64,000 nucleotides of DNA, taken from positions 39,226,501 to 39,290,500 of the forward strand of contig CM065387.1 of the NCBI GenBank assembly GCA_033060915.1, read 5' to 3'. Origin of the DNA: Euryodendron excelsum. Taxonomy: Eukaryota; Streptophyta; Magnoliopsida; Ericales; Pentaphylacaceae. Shown piece after piece: positions 12,820-24,883 of this stretch. Position numbers and translations under genes: made by a program. A model generated the notes under the pieces. It worked only from the letters and a program-made list of their open reading frames with translations, was not told the DNA's origin and made no database searches. Each line of letters opens with the position of its first letter. Within the stretch, counting starts at the first letter, position 1.

Positions 12820-13125
12820 AATTCTAAGTCAAAATGAATTTCCTACACATTTTGATTTTAAATTTTTCATGTTAACTCAAAATGAATTTCCTACATATTT
12901 TGATGTTAAATCTAATTCTAAGTCAAAATGAATTTCCTACACATTTTGATTTTAAATCCAATTTTAAGTCAAAATGAATTTTCTACACATTTTTATTTTA
13001 AATCCAATTCTAAGTCAAAATGAATTTTCTACACATTCTAATTTTACATCCAATTCTAAGTCAAAATGAATTTCCTATAAACTTCCCGTTCCGAGTCAAA
13101 ACGAATTTTCTATACGTTTTGTCCA
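12820..13125 (+). repeat. Tandem repeat, unit about 49 bp, six copies
   Basis: The phrase aagtcaaaatgaatttcct, followed by a cattttgattttaaat-type tail, recurs six times at near-regular spacing between 12820 and 13125 and decays towards the right. It lies just upstream (in the antisense sense) of the captured ORF's start at 12691 and about 1.4 kb before the polypurine tract. Nothing coding is visible in it. Confidence 0.8.
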
Positions 13126-14550
13126 AAAATTCCAAATGAGTCCTAAGTCAAAATTTCAAAACCTTCCTGTCAAAATTCATCCCAAACTTTTTCTATCCTA
13201 ATCAAGATTTTCTAAAAACTTCTTCCTCCAAAAATTTTCTTCAAACTCAATTCTCAAATTTTCAATCTTTCGAAATTCTCATCAAAATCCCGAGTTTTCC
13301 AAAGTGAAAATATGTTTTCAAAACATGTCCCTTTCCCAAATTTTTCTTCCAATAGTTTTAAAGCCCTTGAGTTTTAATGGTCTTCTCCGCCAAAAAGGCC
13401 CCATCCTCAATGGTTTTATATCTTTTTCCTTCAAAAAGATCTTATTTCTCCAACTCTTCCTCTGAATTTCTAAAAATTTTAACAGAATTTTGTTTAAAAA
13501 TGGTCCCTACAACACCCACAACATCAACACAAAACACAAGCCATGCACTCTACAAACATCACCATCACATAGCACCAACACCTGCACACCCTTATAAAAT
13601 TTTTAAACTTCTCAAAAGACTCGTTTCATTTTCAATAAATCAATGGTTTTCAAAGATGTCCTAAAATTCCTCAAAATCATTTCAAATGTTTTATAAAATA
13701 TTCCCGGAGTTTTCTAAATTTTAAACTCTAAAATTTCATCAATTTCTTAAATTTTCTTAATTTTCTAAGTATTTTTTTATTTTTCAAAAAATCAAAAATT
13801 CACCGAGTTTTTAAAAAATCACAAAACTTCGTACGGCTGTTAAACACATTTTTTTAAGGCACACAGTATAAAAATCTAGACGAAAAACTCAACACCCAAG
13901 CCTGTAGGAACAAACCTCCAATTCTCGTAGAAACCCCTTTCCCATAATTGTGCAAAATCACTCAAGTTCAATCAAATAAGCACCGAAATGCAAAAAGAAC
14001 TTCACCATAGTGTTCAAAACATATCGAAACATAAAGTTCCACTATTCACATGGCTCAAACAGAATTCTACACATCAAAATCAATATAAAATAAAAAACTC
14101 ACCTCTTGGAGTTCTCCGACGAAATCTTCTCTTCTAGCGACTTTTTCGGCAACGGGGTCTACTTCCAGCAATCCCTCGTGGTCCCTACAAAGCACGGTTG
14201 CAATGTCCATGTCGGTTTCCTCGCAATGCCTCCCGGTTTTGTGAAAATCCTTCAAATCCCGCAAGTGTTCGAATCAGAAAATGTTGCTGGTTTTGATCCC
14301 AAGCTTGGTGCCACTAGCAGTGGCGCCAAGCCAATTCTTCCAAAGTCGCTACTACTAGTGGCGGTAGTTCCAAATTCCGGGCAACTTTACCCTTTTTCCC
14401 GCCAAAACTCGATTTCAAAAGCCTTTTAGGCCCAATATCCATTTCTAAACTCCCGTTTTGGAAAAATTTTCAAAGTTCGTCCCTTCGACAGCCTCACAGT
14501 CAACATAGGACTCTTACTCTATCGTTTTTTATCTTTGACAAGCAAATACA
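13126..14550. other. Pre-LTR spacer of the Tat-like element
   Basis: A C/T- and A-rich, G-poor stretch without supported coding. It connects the tandem repeats to the polypurine tract. Several short open stretches are present but show no family resemblance. Confidence 0.5.
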
Positions 14551-14566
14551 AAAAAAGTGGGGCAGC
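14549..14566 (+). other. Polypurine tract of the Tat-like element
   Basis: The purine run aaaaaaagtggggcagc directly precedes the TGTAAGCACTCC start of the 3' LTR. This is the expected primer for plus-strand DNA synthesis. Confidence 0.75.
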
Positions 14567-17500
14567 TGTAAGCACTCCATTTTTGCCCGTTCGGCAGTCT
14601 CCAGTCTATCTAGACTTGTATTCAAGTCAATATGGACGTATTCCAATCTAAATCAACTTTCCAAGTCTAATCCTGTTAATCAATCACTTCGCAGGCCCTT
14701 TAGGCCTAAACAGAGGCAAAATGACCAAAATGCCCTTGGGGGCATTGATCGGTCCAATTCCAATAGGCGCGTCTTTCCGAAGACGAAAAGTCCCTTTTCC
14801 AATTCCAATTCTAATTCAAATTCCAATACGTCCATCGAGAAAGTTGATTCTTCAAGGCGGTATGTCCATCCAATCCAGCACGTTTCCGAGTGAACTCTTC
14901 GGAAGGGTAAGTCCCTTTAAACCCGTCGACCAGGACGAGACCCCAAGTCCCCAAGATGGTAGAACAGTCCACCTTTGGCGCCTGCTGGCCCGCCAATGCA
15001 TAAATATCCGTTTCAGCATGCTTTTCAAGAAAGTTGATTCCTCAGGCACTAAGTCCATGTTAGCAGTTTCCCAAGATCAAGCAGTTTTGGGAATGATCGC
15101 GAATTGTTAGAGTAGCGGAAGTACTCGCAAACATCGCAATCGTCAGAGTGGTGGAAACACTCGTAAACAGGTCGATATAGAGAATTGCCAACAAACCCCT
15201 GTATTATAGGACTGCTATCAGAGTGGCAGAAACTCTCAAACCCAAGTCAACACCGGTACCTGCTAGCCCACTTCGGTGAAAAATGACCAAACTGCCCATA
15301 GGGCCATTTTTGGCACGCTTCTCAAGAAAGTACCTAAGTCCTCAAAATGATAAGTCCACATTTCCAATATTGTCTTAAGGGCAATCCGGCATGATTAGGT
15401 GCCTTCTAGTCAGTTTTGGGCCAATTCCGAGACTTTTCGGTTAAGATGACCATTTTGCCCCTAGGCATTTGAACGCCCCGGGAACCACACTGGCTTTGCG
15501 TATCAAACTGGTAACCTACTGAGAATGCTTTTTATAGTATTCCCGACCTTTCATTATCTTTCCGGATTATTTCGAGTCAATTTCGGCAAACCCAGTGCAA
15601 AATGACTGTTTTGCCCCTAGTGGGCTGATCAACTTTTTCGACCACACCGGCTCTGGATATCAAACCGGTAACATTTGGGAACATTCTAAATAATGTTTCC
15701 AAACCTCGAGTCTTCTTTCGGGACATTCTGAGTCCGTCTTGGTAGCTTTTCGGCACGGTTGACCGTTTTGCCCCTAATAGCCCGGTCAACCCTTCCAACA
15801 CATCTTGTCATCATTTTTCAAGTCTAATAACTTTGGGACTCTATTCTAAGGGTTCTTATTTCTTCCTAGCCTTCCAGGCTATTCCCAGCCCCTCAAATCA
15901 TTTTTGAACTTTTCAAAGTCACTCCCAGTGAAGCCAAGCTAAAAATTGTTTGGTAGTCACTAGTACAGGTGCCCAAATCTTCAAAAGATACGTTGCTTGC
16001 CAATCTTAAAACTTTCCTAAATGGCTGGCACCACTGCAACAGGTGCCAGGTCAATCCTCTCTCTATTAATACAGAGCCACTTCTAGCATGAAAGGGGTTT
16101 GCAAACTCAATCTAAAAACCCTACTCTTCAATATACAAAGCTTGTGGCCTCCCTAAACCCTAGTTTTCTTTAGGTTTTCCAAACCCTAGCCCCCATACAC
16201 AAACTCTAACTCTCATATACTCCCATACACTCATATATACTCATACACTAGCCTCCAAAGCATCCATTGAAGACTTGAAGTGCTGCAACCCGAAGCTCTT
16301 GAAAATCAAAACAAGTTCTTGAAGATCAAGATGAAGATTGAAGCGAATACCGAAGCAAAGTAAGGAAAACAAAGCAAGCAAAACAAGGCAAATAAAAGAA
16401 GACCCAAGGTAGGCTCCTTATTTAAGTTTATGCATCTTCCCCCTCTCTCTTCTCCCTCCAAACCCACTTGGGTTTTCTTCTATTTTAATCCCCCATCTTT
16501 TTCTCCCCCCCCCCCCTCTTCTTGCATGCTTGAAACAAGGGACTTCTCGGTCCATGTGTAGGATTAGGCTATTGAAGGTCACCATGTTAGGGGCTTTCTT
16601 TTAGTCTAACCGGAGACCATGTGGGTTCGGCTCCCTTGGTTATGTGGTGAAGCCTTTAACCTTGTATATTCATGACCTCAATTTGCATTATGCATATCAT
16701 GATCTTGCATTCCTTCAAAATCCGTTTTCCAACTTGTTTTCAAAACTGGCATTAAAATCTTTTTTGAAACTTGTGTTAAAATTTTCTTCTTTAAAACTTG
16801 TTTCAAAATCACAATCCTAAGGTGATTCTAACCTTTCCATGGCTAGGGTTGCTTTAGAACAGTGTTATATTTAAAGTGACCAATATGATCCATATTTTCA
16901 AAATTATTGTTGTTTTCAAAACCTCTATCTTAAAGTGGTTCTAACCTTCTTATGGTTAGAATCATTTTTGGGAAGTGAGATATTTTTATGGACTTTCTAA
17001 AAACTCTCTTTTCAAACCTTTCCTTCTAAAATCCCTTTTTCAACATGCTTTCTAAAAACTCTCTCCGAAATTCGTTTCCAATATTGTTTTCTAAAACATT
17101 CTCTTCAAAGATCTATTTTCCAAAACGTCTTCTTAAACTCCTTTCCAAAACGCCTTCTTCAAATTCCCTTTCTAGGAACACTCCCTAAATGCTTTCCTAA
17201 AAACTCTTTCCAAAAACTCAATTCTAAGATCTCCTTCCAAAAATCTTTCTTTCTAAAAATTCATTTTCCAAAATCTCTTTACCTTGGTGCCCAAGTCAAG
17301 TCTTAGAGCCAATAATTAGGAAACCTTAATGTTCCTTCCCAAAAACATGATTTTTAATCTTGCCTCAAAACCTAGGTTTTGAAAATCTTCTTTTTTTACA
17401 TCAAAATCATAAGTTTCTAAAATCTATTTTTTCTACATCACAACTATAGTTTTCCCAAATCTAGGATTTTTAAAATTTCACCTTTCCAAATCCATGCCAA

Positions 17501-19142
17501 ATTAAATCATTCGTTTTAGGAAACCAAATCCAATCTCCTGTTTAGGAAACTAGATCCAATCATCCGTTTTCGGAAACAAAATCAAAGCACCTCTTTTAGA
17601 AACAAAATCCAATCCTTCGCTTTAGGAAATAGGAATCTCAGTCCTTCCAAATCCAAATCTTTCCTCATGCAAATCTTTCCTAATCTCATACCTTCCTAAA
17701 CTTTAAGTTTCTCAAACTTAAACTTTTAAATCTTTCCTTAAACTTTAAGCTTCCAAATCTTTTCTAATTAAACCCTTTCCTAATTCAAATCTTCAAATCT
17801 TTCTTAAATTTAAACCTTTCCTAACTTCAAGTGTTTTTTAAAACTCAAACTTTCAAACATTTTCTAAATTCTAAACTTTCCTAAACTTCAAATCTTTCCA
17901 AATCTAAACTTTCTAAATTCAAAACTTTCTTACTTTCAAAACTTCCCTATTTCAAAACATTCCAAATTCAAAACTTTCCAAATTCAATACTTTCTTGAAA
18001 TGAAACATTTCCTATTTCAAAACCTTTCTTATTTCAAAACTTTCCTAAATTGTAACTTTCCTAATTTGAAAACTTTCCTAAACCAAAACTTTCCTAAAAT
18101 GAAATTTCCTAAAACAAAACTTACCTAATTCGAATACTTTCTAAATCCAATATTTTCTAAAACCCTTCCAAGTCAAATCAAATCTTTCTTAATCTCAAGT
18201 CTTTCCTAAAGTCTCATCTTTCCTAAGTCTAGGTTTCCCAAAACCAAGCTTTCCAAAACCAATCTTTTCAAATCTTCCAATCAAAGTTCAATCTCTCAAT
18301 CTTTCAATCCAAATTCTAATTCAATTTCTTTTTCCAATCAATTATTTTATTTTCTATCGGACTCTTGTCCGAACTACGACTGACCTGATTTCTCCAAAGT
18401 GATACGTAGGCAACCCTTATAGGTGCGGTCACCACCTTTTTCAAATATCAAATTCCATGATCTATTTCAAACTTTCAATTTCAAATTTCTATTTCCAAAT
18501 CTCTATTTCCAATCTCCAAAACTTTCTTTCAAAATCAAATTTATCTTTTCAAATCAAATCAAATTTATTTTCAAAATTAAAGTATTTTCTTACACTTGCA
18601 TATCATGTATCATGTAAATTTCTTTTCAAATATTCTTTTCTAAAGTGGATAGTTTTGGACATAGATTAATTGAAGACTCTCATAGGTGAATCTAAGGTGA
18701 ATAGACATGTAGGTACCGCAAGGGTGGGGTAGGGAGATGGCTTAGTGCGTCTTCCCTACACGTAACTAACCTTTGAACCTTGGATCACTTTTTTCAAAGA
18801 CCAAATGGAGTTTATTTTAAAAAAAAGGCTTAAATATTTTTCAAAGGTTGCCAAACTACCTATTTTCCTAAAAACCCTCTCTTGAGGAAGTATTTTCAAA
18901 ATTTTTTTCAAAAACCCTAAGTGTAATATTTGGATTTTGCTTAGTTTTTAGGTGACCTAACTCACCTTAATCAAGTTAGGTGGCGACTCCAAATTGTTTT
19001 CCAAAAGCCCTTTATTCAAATCAATTTTCAATTCAAACCTAGTCACACTCATTCTTCTAGGAGGATGAGTTCTAATGAGAGAGTGTAGTATTTTTTCTGT
19101 TGGTGTGTATAATACTCGAGTGCGAAAAATCTGGGCGCAACA
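14567..19142 (+). repeat. 3' LTR of the Tat-like element (about 4.6 kb)
   Basis: Begins TGTAAGCACTCC after a polypurine tract and ends gggcgcaaca at 19142. From 16027 it matches the 5' LTR; its first part matches the right half of the minus-strand solo LTR at 30955-34909 (start TGTAGGCACCCC). It contains many short segments of the type 'gaccgttttgcccctag' around 15290-15780, and the same G-poor TTTCCTAAA array as the 5' copy at about 16700-18340. Confidence 0.85.
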
Positions 19143-19359
19143 GCCAGCAAACAAATTAGGTAATTAGAAAAAATTCTAATTTAACCTATTCAACCTTCAT
19201 TATTTGACTAATGTAGCTTTGACAAAAGAGGAAATTTGTTACGAGAATCCACGGGTAAGTGTAAGGGTAGTCAATGTAATTTTTTTAATCGTGAGGGGTA
19301 TGCAGTGTATTAGTTAGAAACCTCAGAGGTAATTTGTGTAATTTGTTCAAAAATAATTA

Positions 19360-19830
19360 ATAATGTGGCTAGCTAAAATAGAGAGTATGGTTGGATATTT
19401 TTTTTTTAAAATGACTAGTTGAAATAAAGAATTAAAGCGATGCTCTTAGAACAACTCCAACATGTACTTTAAACTTGGCATGTAAGCTATTTTAGCTAGT
19501 CAACTGCTTGAAATTCATATCCAACACTCTAACTATTCCACTAGCTAAAATAACTAACGCTATTTTGGCTCTCCAAATATAGAGAATCATTGTTCAACTC
19601 TATAAACTTTAAATAATGATTTCTTCCTTAATCTCTCTCTTTCTCTCTCTTGTTTTTTCTCTTTTCTTGGAGTGTGTGTTAAAAAGAATAATTATTTAGG
19701 GAATAGCCAGTCAAAATAAGGAGCATTGTTGGAGAATATATTAAAAAGTTGCTAGCTAAAATAGAGATTTTAACTTTCTAGTATATTTTGGCTAGCTATT
19801 TAGCTAGTAGTCTTGGAGATGCTCACACCA
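19360..19830. mobile_element. MITE-like sequence, probably two adjoining copies
   Basis: An AT-rich stretch with repeated gctagctaaaata / tattttagctag words in both orientations and ends of the form gatgctc...gagcatc-type (gcgatgctcttag at 19438-19450; cttggagatgctc at 19813-19825). The words 'ctccaaca' and 'gttggag' flank the core in opposite orientations. This looks like a short non-autonomous DNA element family with no coding capacity. I could not fix clean terminal inverted repeats or target duplications. Confidence 0.4.
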
Positions 19831-19952
19831 TTAGTAAGTAACAACAAAAATGACCTGTACAGAGAGTATTGAGACAATCCCTCTCATTCTATATACCTAG
19901 AGGCACAATATTAAAAGGTAATGGTATACAACTAGAAAATTTAAATAAATTT

Positions 19953-20922
19953 TGTAAGGTTATGTAATTTGCTAAATTTTGTGCCAAGTCTTGTTTAATA
20001 TATTTAGGGAATTGGGATATTAATCACAAGCATTCGGAAAAGATTTGAGGCTTATTCATGCAAGCTCGTGCTAAGAGAGACTGGCATGATACATCTTGAG
20101 TAGATATATGGACTTCGAGAGACATAGATGGATTTCGAGGGATCTCGCGGGATCCTCGCTGGACGTCGCGGGATGTCGCAGGATGTCGAGGACAAAACCA
20201 GTGAGTATGCTAAATAGGCAGGATTTCGCGAGATCCCTATAGGATGTCAAGGGATGTTGATGGCAAAAACAGTGAGCATGCAAAATCTGGGGATTAAGCT
20301 CGTGGGATCCTCTCGGGATCTCAAGGGATCGAGCCTGAGCTCGCGAGTTCTTGAGAGATTAAGTTGCGAGAAATTTAAATTCTTGGGAATCGTGCAGTTA
20401 GGATTTTTGTGCCTATTTAAAGCTCAGCACACTTTCTCAAACCTAATCAAGTAAAAACACCTTGAGAGAAGTATTTTCCATCTTCCAAAGAGCTCAAAAA
20501 CGTGTCTTAGCAACAATTTTCTTCAACCCAATTGAAGAGATAGAGAGTCTTGAAAGAGTTCAAGGCATGAAATCTGTTCTAAGGGAATCTAAAAGGTGGT
20601 TAAGCATAGAAACGGTGAATCGTGGATACGAGGAACATCCAAACATTCATTAAATCAAGGAGTTGATATGTTTTGATTGTAAAGAGTCTTGTAACTGTTT
20701 AAACTACAAGTTATAGTGCATTATTTTTGTCCGGCAAAGGGGACACGTGGTTTTTTCCCATTTAAGGGTTTTCACAACAAAAGGCTGGTGTGTTCTTGAT
20801 TGAATGGTTTGTTCTTTATTTTGTCTTGGATTGTACAATATTGCTCATTGCCATTACATCTTGACCTAACATTGTAGAGTTTAGTCTCTTGGACAAAACA
20901 TAGACAAATGCTAGGTTTTTCA
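19953..20922 (+). repeat. 5' LTR of the copia-type element
   Basis: Starts TGTAAGGTTATGTAATT and ends gctaggtttttca, matching 24884-25837. A TATA-like box TATTTAAAG lies at 20414-20422. Upstream of it, about 20125-20330, is an array of words of the form GGGAT(C/G)TCG, several with CGCG in the middle. Confidence 0.9.
20414..20422 (+). promoter_or_regulatory. TATA-like box in copia LTR
   Basis: TATTTAAAG is conserved in the 3' LTR (25317-25325) and lies downstream of the GGGATSTCG array, so the array would occupy the U3 promoter region. Transcription is inferred. Confidence 0.5.
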
Positions 20923-20924
20923 AT

Positions 20925-20937
20925 TGGTATAAGAGCA
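20925..20937 (+). other. Primer binding site, initiator tRNA-Met type
   Basis: TGGTATAAGAGCA two bases after the 5' LTR matches the usual plant copia site TGGTATCAGAGC at all but one of its 12 positions. Confidence 0.8.
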
Positions 20938-20985
20938 GGACACTCAAAATTTTTTATTTTTTAAAGAGTGAGATCCTGATTGCCT

Positions 20986-23268
20986 ATGTCTATGGATTGG
21001 ACTAAAGAAGGTAGTTCTACTGTTAGACCTCCATTGCTTGACGGAATCAATTACCCCTATTAGAAAGCAAACATAAGAGCTTTCCTTAAGTCAATCGATG
21101 AACGCGTTTGGCTTACTGTAGTTAATGCTTGGACTCCACCCACAGTCACAACTAGAACTGTAACGACTTTAAAATCAACCACGTTGGGGGATAAAACTGA
21201 TTTTGACAATTATGGGTGGAATAATAAAGTCATGAATGTCATCTATAATGGTATCAAAGATAAGGAGTTTCGACGAATCTCAAACTGTGAAATCATTAAA
21301 GAGGCATGAGATATTTTACAGATTACCCATGAAGGTACTATAACTGTAAAAATTGTCAAATTGGAGTGATCGAGTACTACTGCCTTTGAAACTATGAGAA
21401 TGGAAGACGACGAAAATTTTGATCAATTTTATTTTAAACTTATTGATACCATCAACTCAAGTTTCAATCTTAGTGAACAAATCTCTCCATCTAAAATTGT
21501 TTAAACAATCTTGAGATCCTTACTGGAGAGATTTTAAGCCAAGGTTACAACAATAGAAGAAAGTAAGGATGTTGACTTTATGAAAGTAGAAGACTTAGTG
21601 GGTTCCTTACAAACTTTTGAAACTAATTTCTACCAACCTAAAAGAAACAAAAGCATTGCTTTGAATTTCATTAAGGAAAGTGTGAATGAAGCTAGTGATA
21701 GCAATTCTGAAATGAATCCTAAAGATATGGCTATTTTTGTCAAAAAATTTAAGAAATTTTTTAAAAAGAAATAAGAAGGTCAATCTTCTGTTGTTGATAA
21801 AAACAAAGGAAAATATTTTGACAAGACTAAGTTTGTAAGTAAATCATCTAATAAGTCTGGTCAGAAATGATACTTTGAGTGTCATGGCTATGGACATATT
21901 ACACATGATTGTTCTAACAAGAAGAAGAACAAATAAAACAAAGTTTTGACTATCGCATGGTGTGATTCTAAAAAAGAAGAAGAATCTAACAAAGAGGATG
22001 ACTATGAGAATTTCACGGTTTTTATAGATTCTACATCTGAGCCAATTCAATCTTCATTAAAGCCTTAAGAATGTGAAAAATTCAATGAGTCTGATGGTAC
22101 TATGGGGTCTCTCGAGGAAGATGAAGGATAATTTAATGATTAAGATAAGAGTGAGCTCCAATTGGCCTATGATCAACTTTATCAATAATACTACAAATTG
22201 ACAAAAGTCATTGTCAAACTGGTAACAAATATGAAAAAGGTATTAGATGAAGTTGAAGGTCTGAAAAAGGTAAACATTGATGCTCAAGCTGATGTTAGTC
22301 AATTGAAGACTAACATATTAACTTTGATTGATAAAGTTAAGTTTCTTGAGAAAAATGCACATGACAGAGAGGAGTTCAAAAAGACACTTGAAGAAAAGGT
22401 GAAAACGCTTGAAACTAAACTTGCAAATGTTTGTCTGTCTTTTAAGAAATTTGATGCAGGTTCACAAAAGATTTATGAAATTTGGAATGCACAAATGATC
22501 TCTTGTGACATAACTAGGATTGGATACACAGAGAAGTATTCTAAATCTTCCAAACCGGTAAGTAAGCCTAATTCTACAAAGGCTTAAGGTAAGTCTTCCA
22601 TACCAAGTGAGGCTAAGCAAGCTAAGGCTGTTTTCTCATGCCACCATTATGAAACTAAAGGGCACATGAGGCCTCACTATCCTAATTTGAAGGCCAAGGC
22701 TATGACTTCCAAGAAGAACACCACCGTATATGCACGTGTTGTGCCAAATGTTTAAACTAAGCCTACTAGGTTTGTTCCCACTTGTCATCAATGTGGTGTT
22801 AAGGGTCATATTCTGACTCATTGTCCTAGATTGGAGACTAAGCATGTGCCTTCTCAATTCATCACCTCTCATGTGAAGCACAAACATTCTAAGGTTGTTC
22901 AATCTTCAAAGTTTAACCCTGTTTGTCATCATTGTGGTGTGTTTGGTCATATTAAACCTTATTGCCATAAATTAAATAGGGTTTCTAGATCTTATACTCA
23001 TCAACAACCTAGGAATGACTATGAGAGGTTGAAAAATTAGATTAGAGTCCTCACCAATCATGTGAACATATTTGCACTAAAGCCAAGGCAAGTTCCTAAA
23101 AATCATGGCGAAAGAAGGAACAATAATGTTATGACAAGACCTAGGACTACACCCACAACTCATGAGTTTATTGACAAACCTAAGGTAAATATTATGTGGG
23201 TGAGAAAATTTGATTTGGAATATTTGAGAACCCTTAAGAAATTTATAGGGGTAAGCCTTGTTGAGTAA
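20986..23268 (+). pseudogene. Copia-type gag pseudogene
   Basis: From the ATG at 20986 the protein can be followed to about 23268 with many stops. The first is TAG at 21061, where this gag family normally has tryptophan. The N-terminal part carries the LDG.NY....A.. phrase of plant copia gag proteins, followed by the region up to 21560. A CFECHGYGHITHDC-like knuckle lies near 21870-21915 and two more, CHQCGVKGHILTHC and CHHCGVFGHIKPYC, near 22783-22830 and 22924-22970. Between them, 22198-22587 is open and predicts a lysine- and glutamate-rich coiled coil. The end (WVRKFDLE) resembles the junction where protease and integrase normally begin, and nothing of them follows. Structural nucleocapsid role is family knowledge; the copy is inactive. 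Confidence 0.8.
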
Positions 23269-24883
23269 AGGCTTGTTGAAACATAGACTAGGAGGTTCAT
23301 CTTGTTTATCTTTATCCTGGTGCTTTGATTCCTTTTGTTGTTTTTCTTATAAATATTTTTGAAAAAAAAATAAAAACACCAAAAATATTTGCTTTTGTCA
23401 TGATTTGGTTGTGCTTGTCATTGATTTAAAACATTTCACATGTGTTGATTGATGTAATGACATGTTTAAAGTTGAATCTTGTGTGTTTCATTAATTGCAT
23501 TATGATGAGTTAATAGATTTGGTGATCATTATCATACTCGTGATTCATGTTTAAAGGTGCATTCCTCATGAGATCTCTTAGAATGTGGAATCTAATTTTT
23601 ATAATCCTTTTGTTGCACTCATCATGGATGACTTCCCTTGTACTCGAAATGTCTAGATTGACCTTGTTCACATGTATACCCTCTCTTGTGATATATTCTT
23701 GTGTTGGGTCGAATGGGCTACCAGTGAGTGTGTGAGAAGCTACCCTTGTTATGTGATAAGAGGAGATTACTACCTGCTTATGTGTGTGAAAGCCACCATC
23801 TCTGTGCTTATTTCTTAATTCAATTTGGGGAGATAGGTTGGAACTTCAAAAGATGAACAAAAGAGTCTGTCCTAAAAGAAAAAGAGAATACTTAAAAAAT
23901 TAAGATTAGGATGACATGGAGGTTTGATTTTTATAATGTTCTTGTCTAAGAGGAGGTTTCCATGATGAACCCTAGTTTTAATCTTGGCTAGGGTCTTTAT
24001 TCTCATTGATCTTATTCGAGTATTTGCATTCATTATACATTGTCATGGATATATTTTTAACGACCTCATGATCAATTGTTCTCAGTCTTTTTGTGATCTT
24101 TGAGCATGTTTGATGTTGATATTTTCATGATTATGTCATCTTAAGACTTGCATGGTATATTTTAGGTTTTGATGATAAGCATGCTGAGTCTAACATGCTT
24201 GTAGCTTTGAGTTTGTTGCTAGCCAAGTGTTGTTTTATTAAAGGCTAGTCTAGTTTTTTACTGGTTGTTTTGCATGAATAATATTCCTCTTTTTAGCATA
24301 TCTCTCTTTATCCTTGCTTGTATGATTGTTTGATAATTCTTTATCATTTTGAGACAAAAAGGGAGAAAGTAAATTTATGTGCTTTTATGTTATTTAGAAG
24401 GAGAATACATTAAGGGGGAGACATATTGTTTATATCTAGTTAATTTCCCTTACCTCCTGTACTTACTTTGTCAATTTGTTCCAAAAAGGAGGAGAGAATT
24501 TATGCTTGATGTAATATATACTGATATATACCTTTTATCATGATATCTTGCACTTGATGGTATTTTTGTTTCTTGGTTATTTAGTGTGTGTAGGTACAAG
24601 CGTTGTGGATATTATACATGTTTCCATGGTTTCCATTTTGGTTTGGTTTGTTTCCCGTGCTTAGTTTGTCAATTCATTCCCAAAAAGGGGAGAATTCTTT
24701 ATGATACTACTTTTTATATCTTATATCTCTCTTGCACTTGATTGGCTTGATTGTTTGCTTATAGTATGTGCAGGGATGATTCTAAGTGCTTGTGATTGGT
24801 ATTTGATTGTATTTTTCAGTTATTTCCCTGTAATGTGTTTTGTAGCATAGCATTTTGGTCATAAAATTGCCAAAGGGAAAGAT
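23269..24883 (+). other. Non-coding 3' internal region with repeated polypurine-like tracts
   Basis: No coding sequence. Three purine-rich phrases of the same type occur at about 24351-24368 (gagacaaaaagggagaaag), 24482-24498 (ccaaaaaggaggagaga) and 24679-24695 (cccaaaaaggggagaat), and a fourth (caaagggaaagat, 24871-24883) directly precedes the 3' LTR. Only the last is in the correct place to prime plus-strand synthesis. Confidence 0.6.

Larger units (their letters stand above)
2197..19142 (+). mobile_element. Non-autonomous Tat/Ogre-like Ty3 LTR retrotransposon with gag only
   Basis: Two long direct repeats (2197-5353 and 14567-19142) flank an internal region of about 9.2 kb. The order is: truncated 5' LTR, primer site, long leader with a splice acceptor, gag-like pseudogene (6903-8906), non-coding region, antisense ORF (12691-10850), 49-bp tandem repeats, polypurine tract and complete 3' LTR. 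No reverse transcriptase, RNase H or integrase is visible in any frame between gag and the 3' LTR, so the element would need enzymes supplied in trans. Very long LTRs, long leader and large internal region fit the Tat/Ogre branch of Ty3 elements and the gag-only elements related to it. LTR identity by eye is roughly 90%, an older insertion. Confidence 0.8.
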
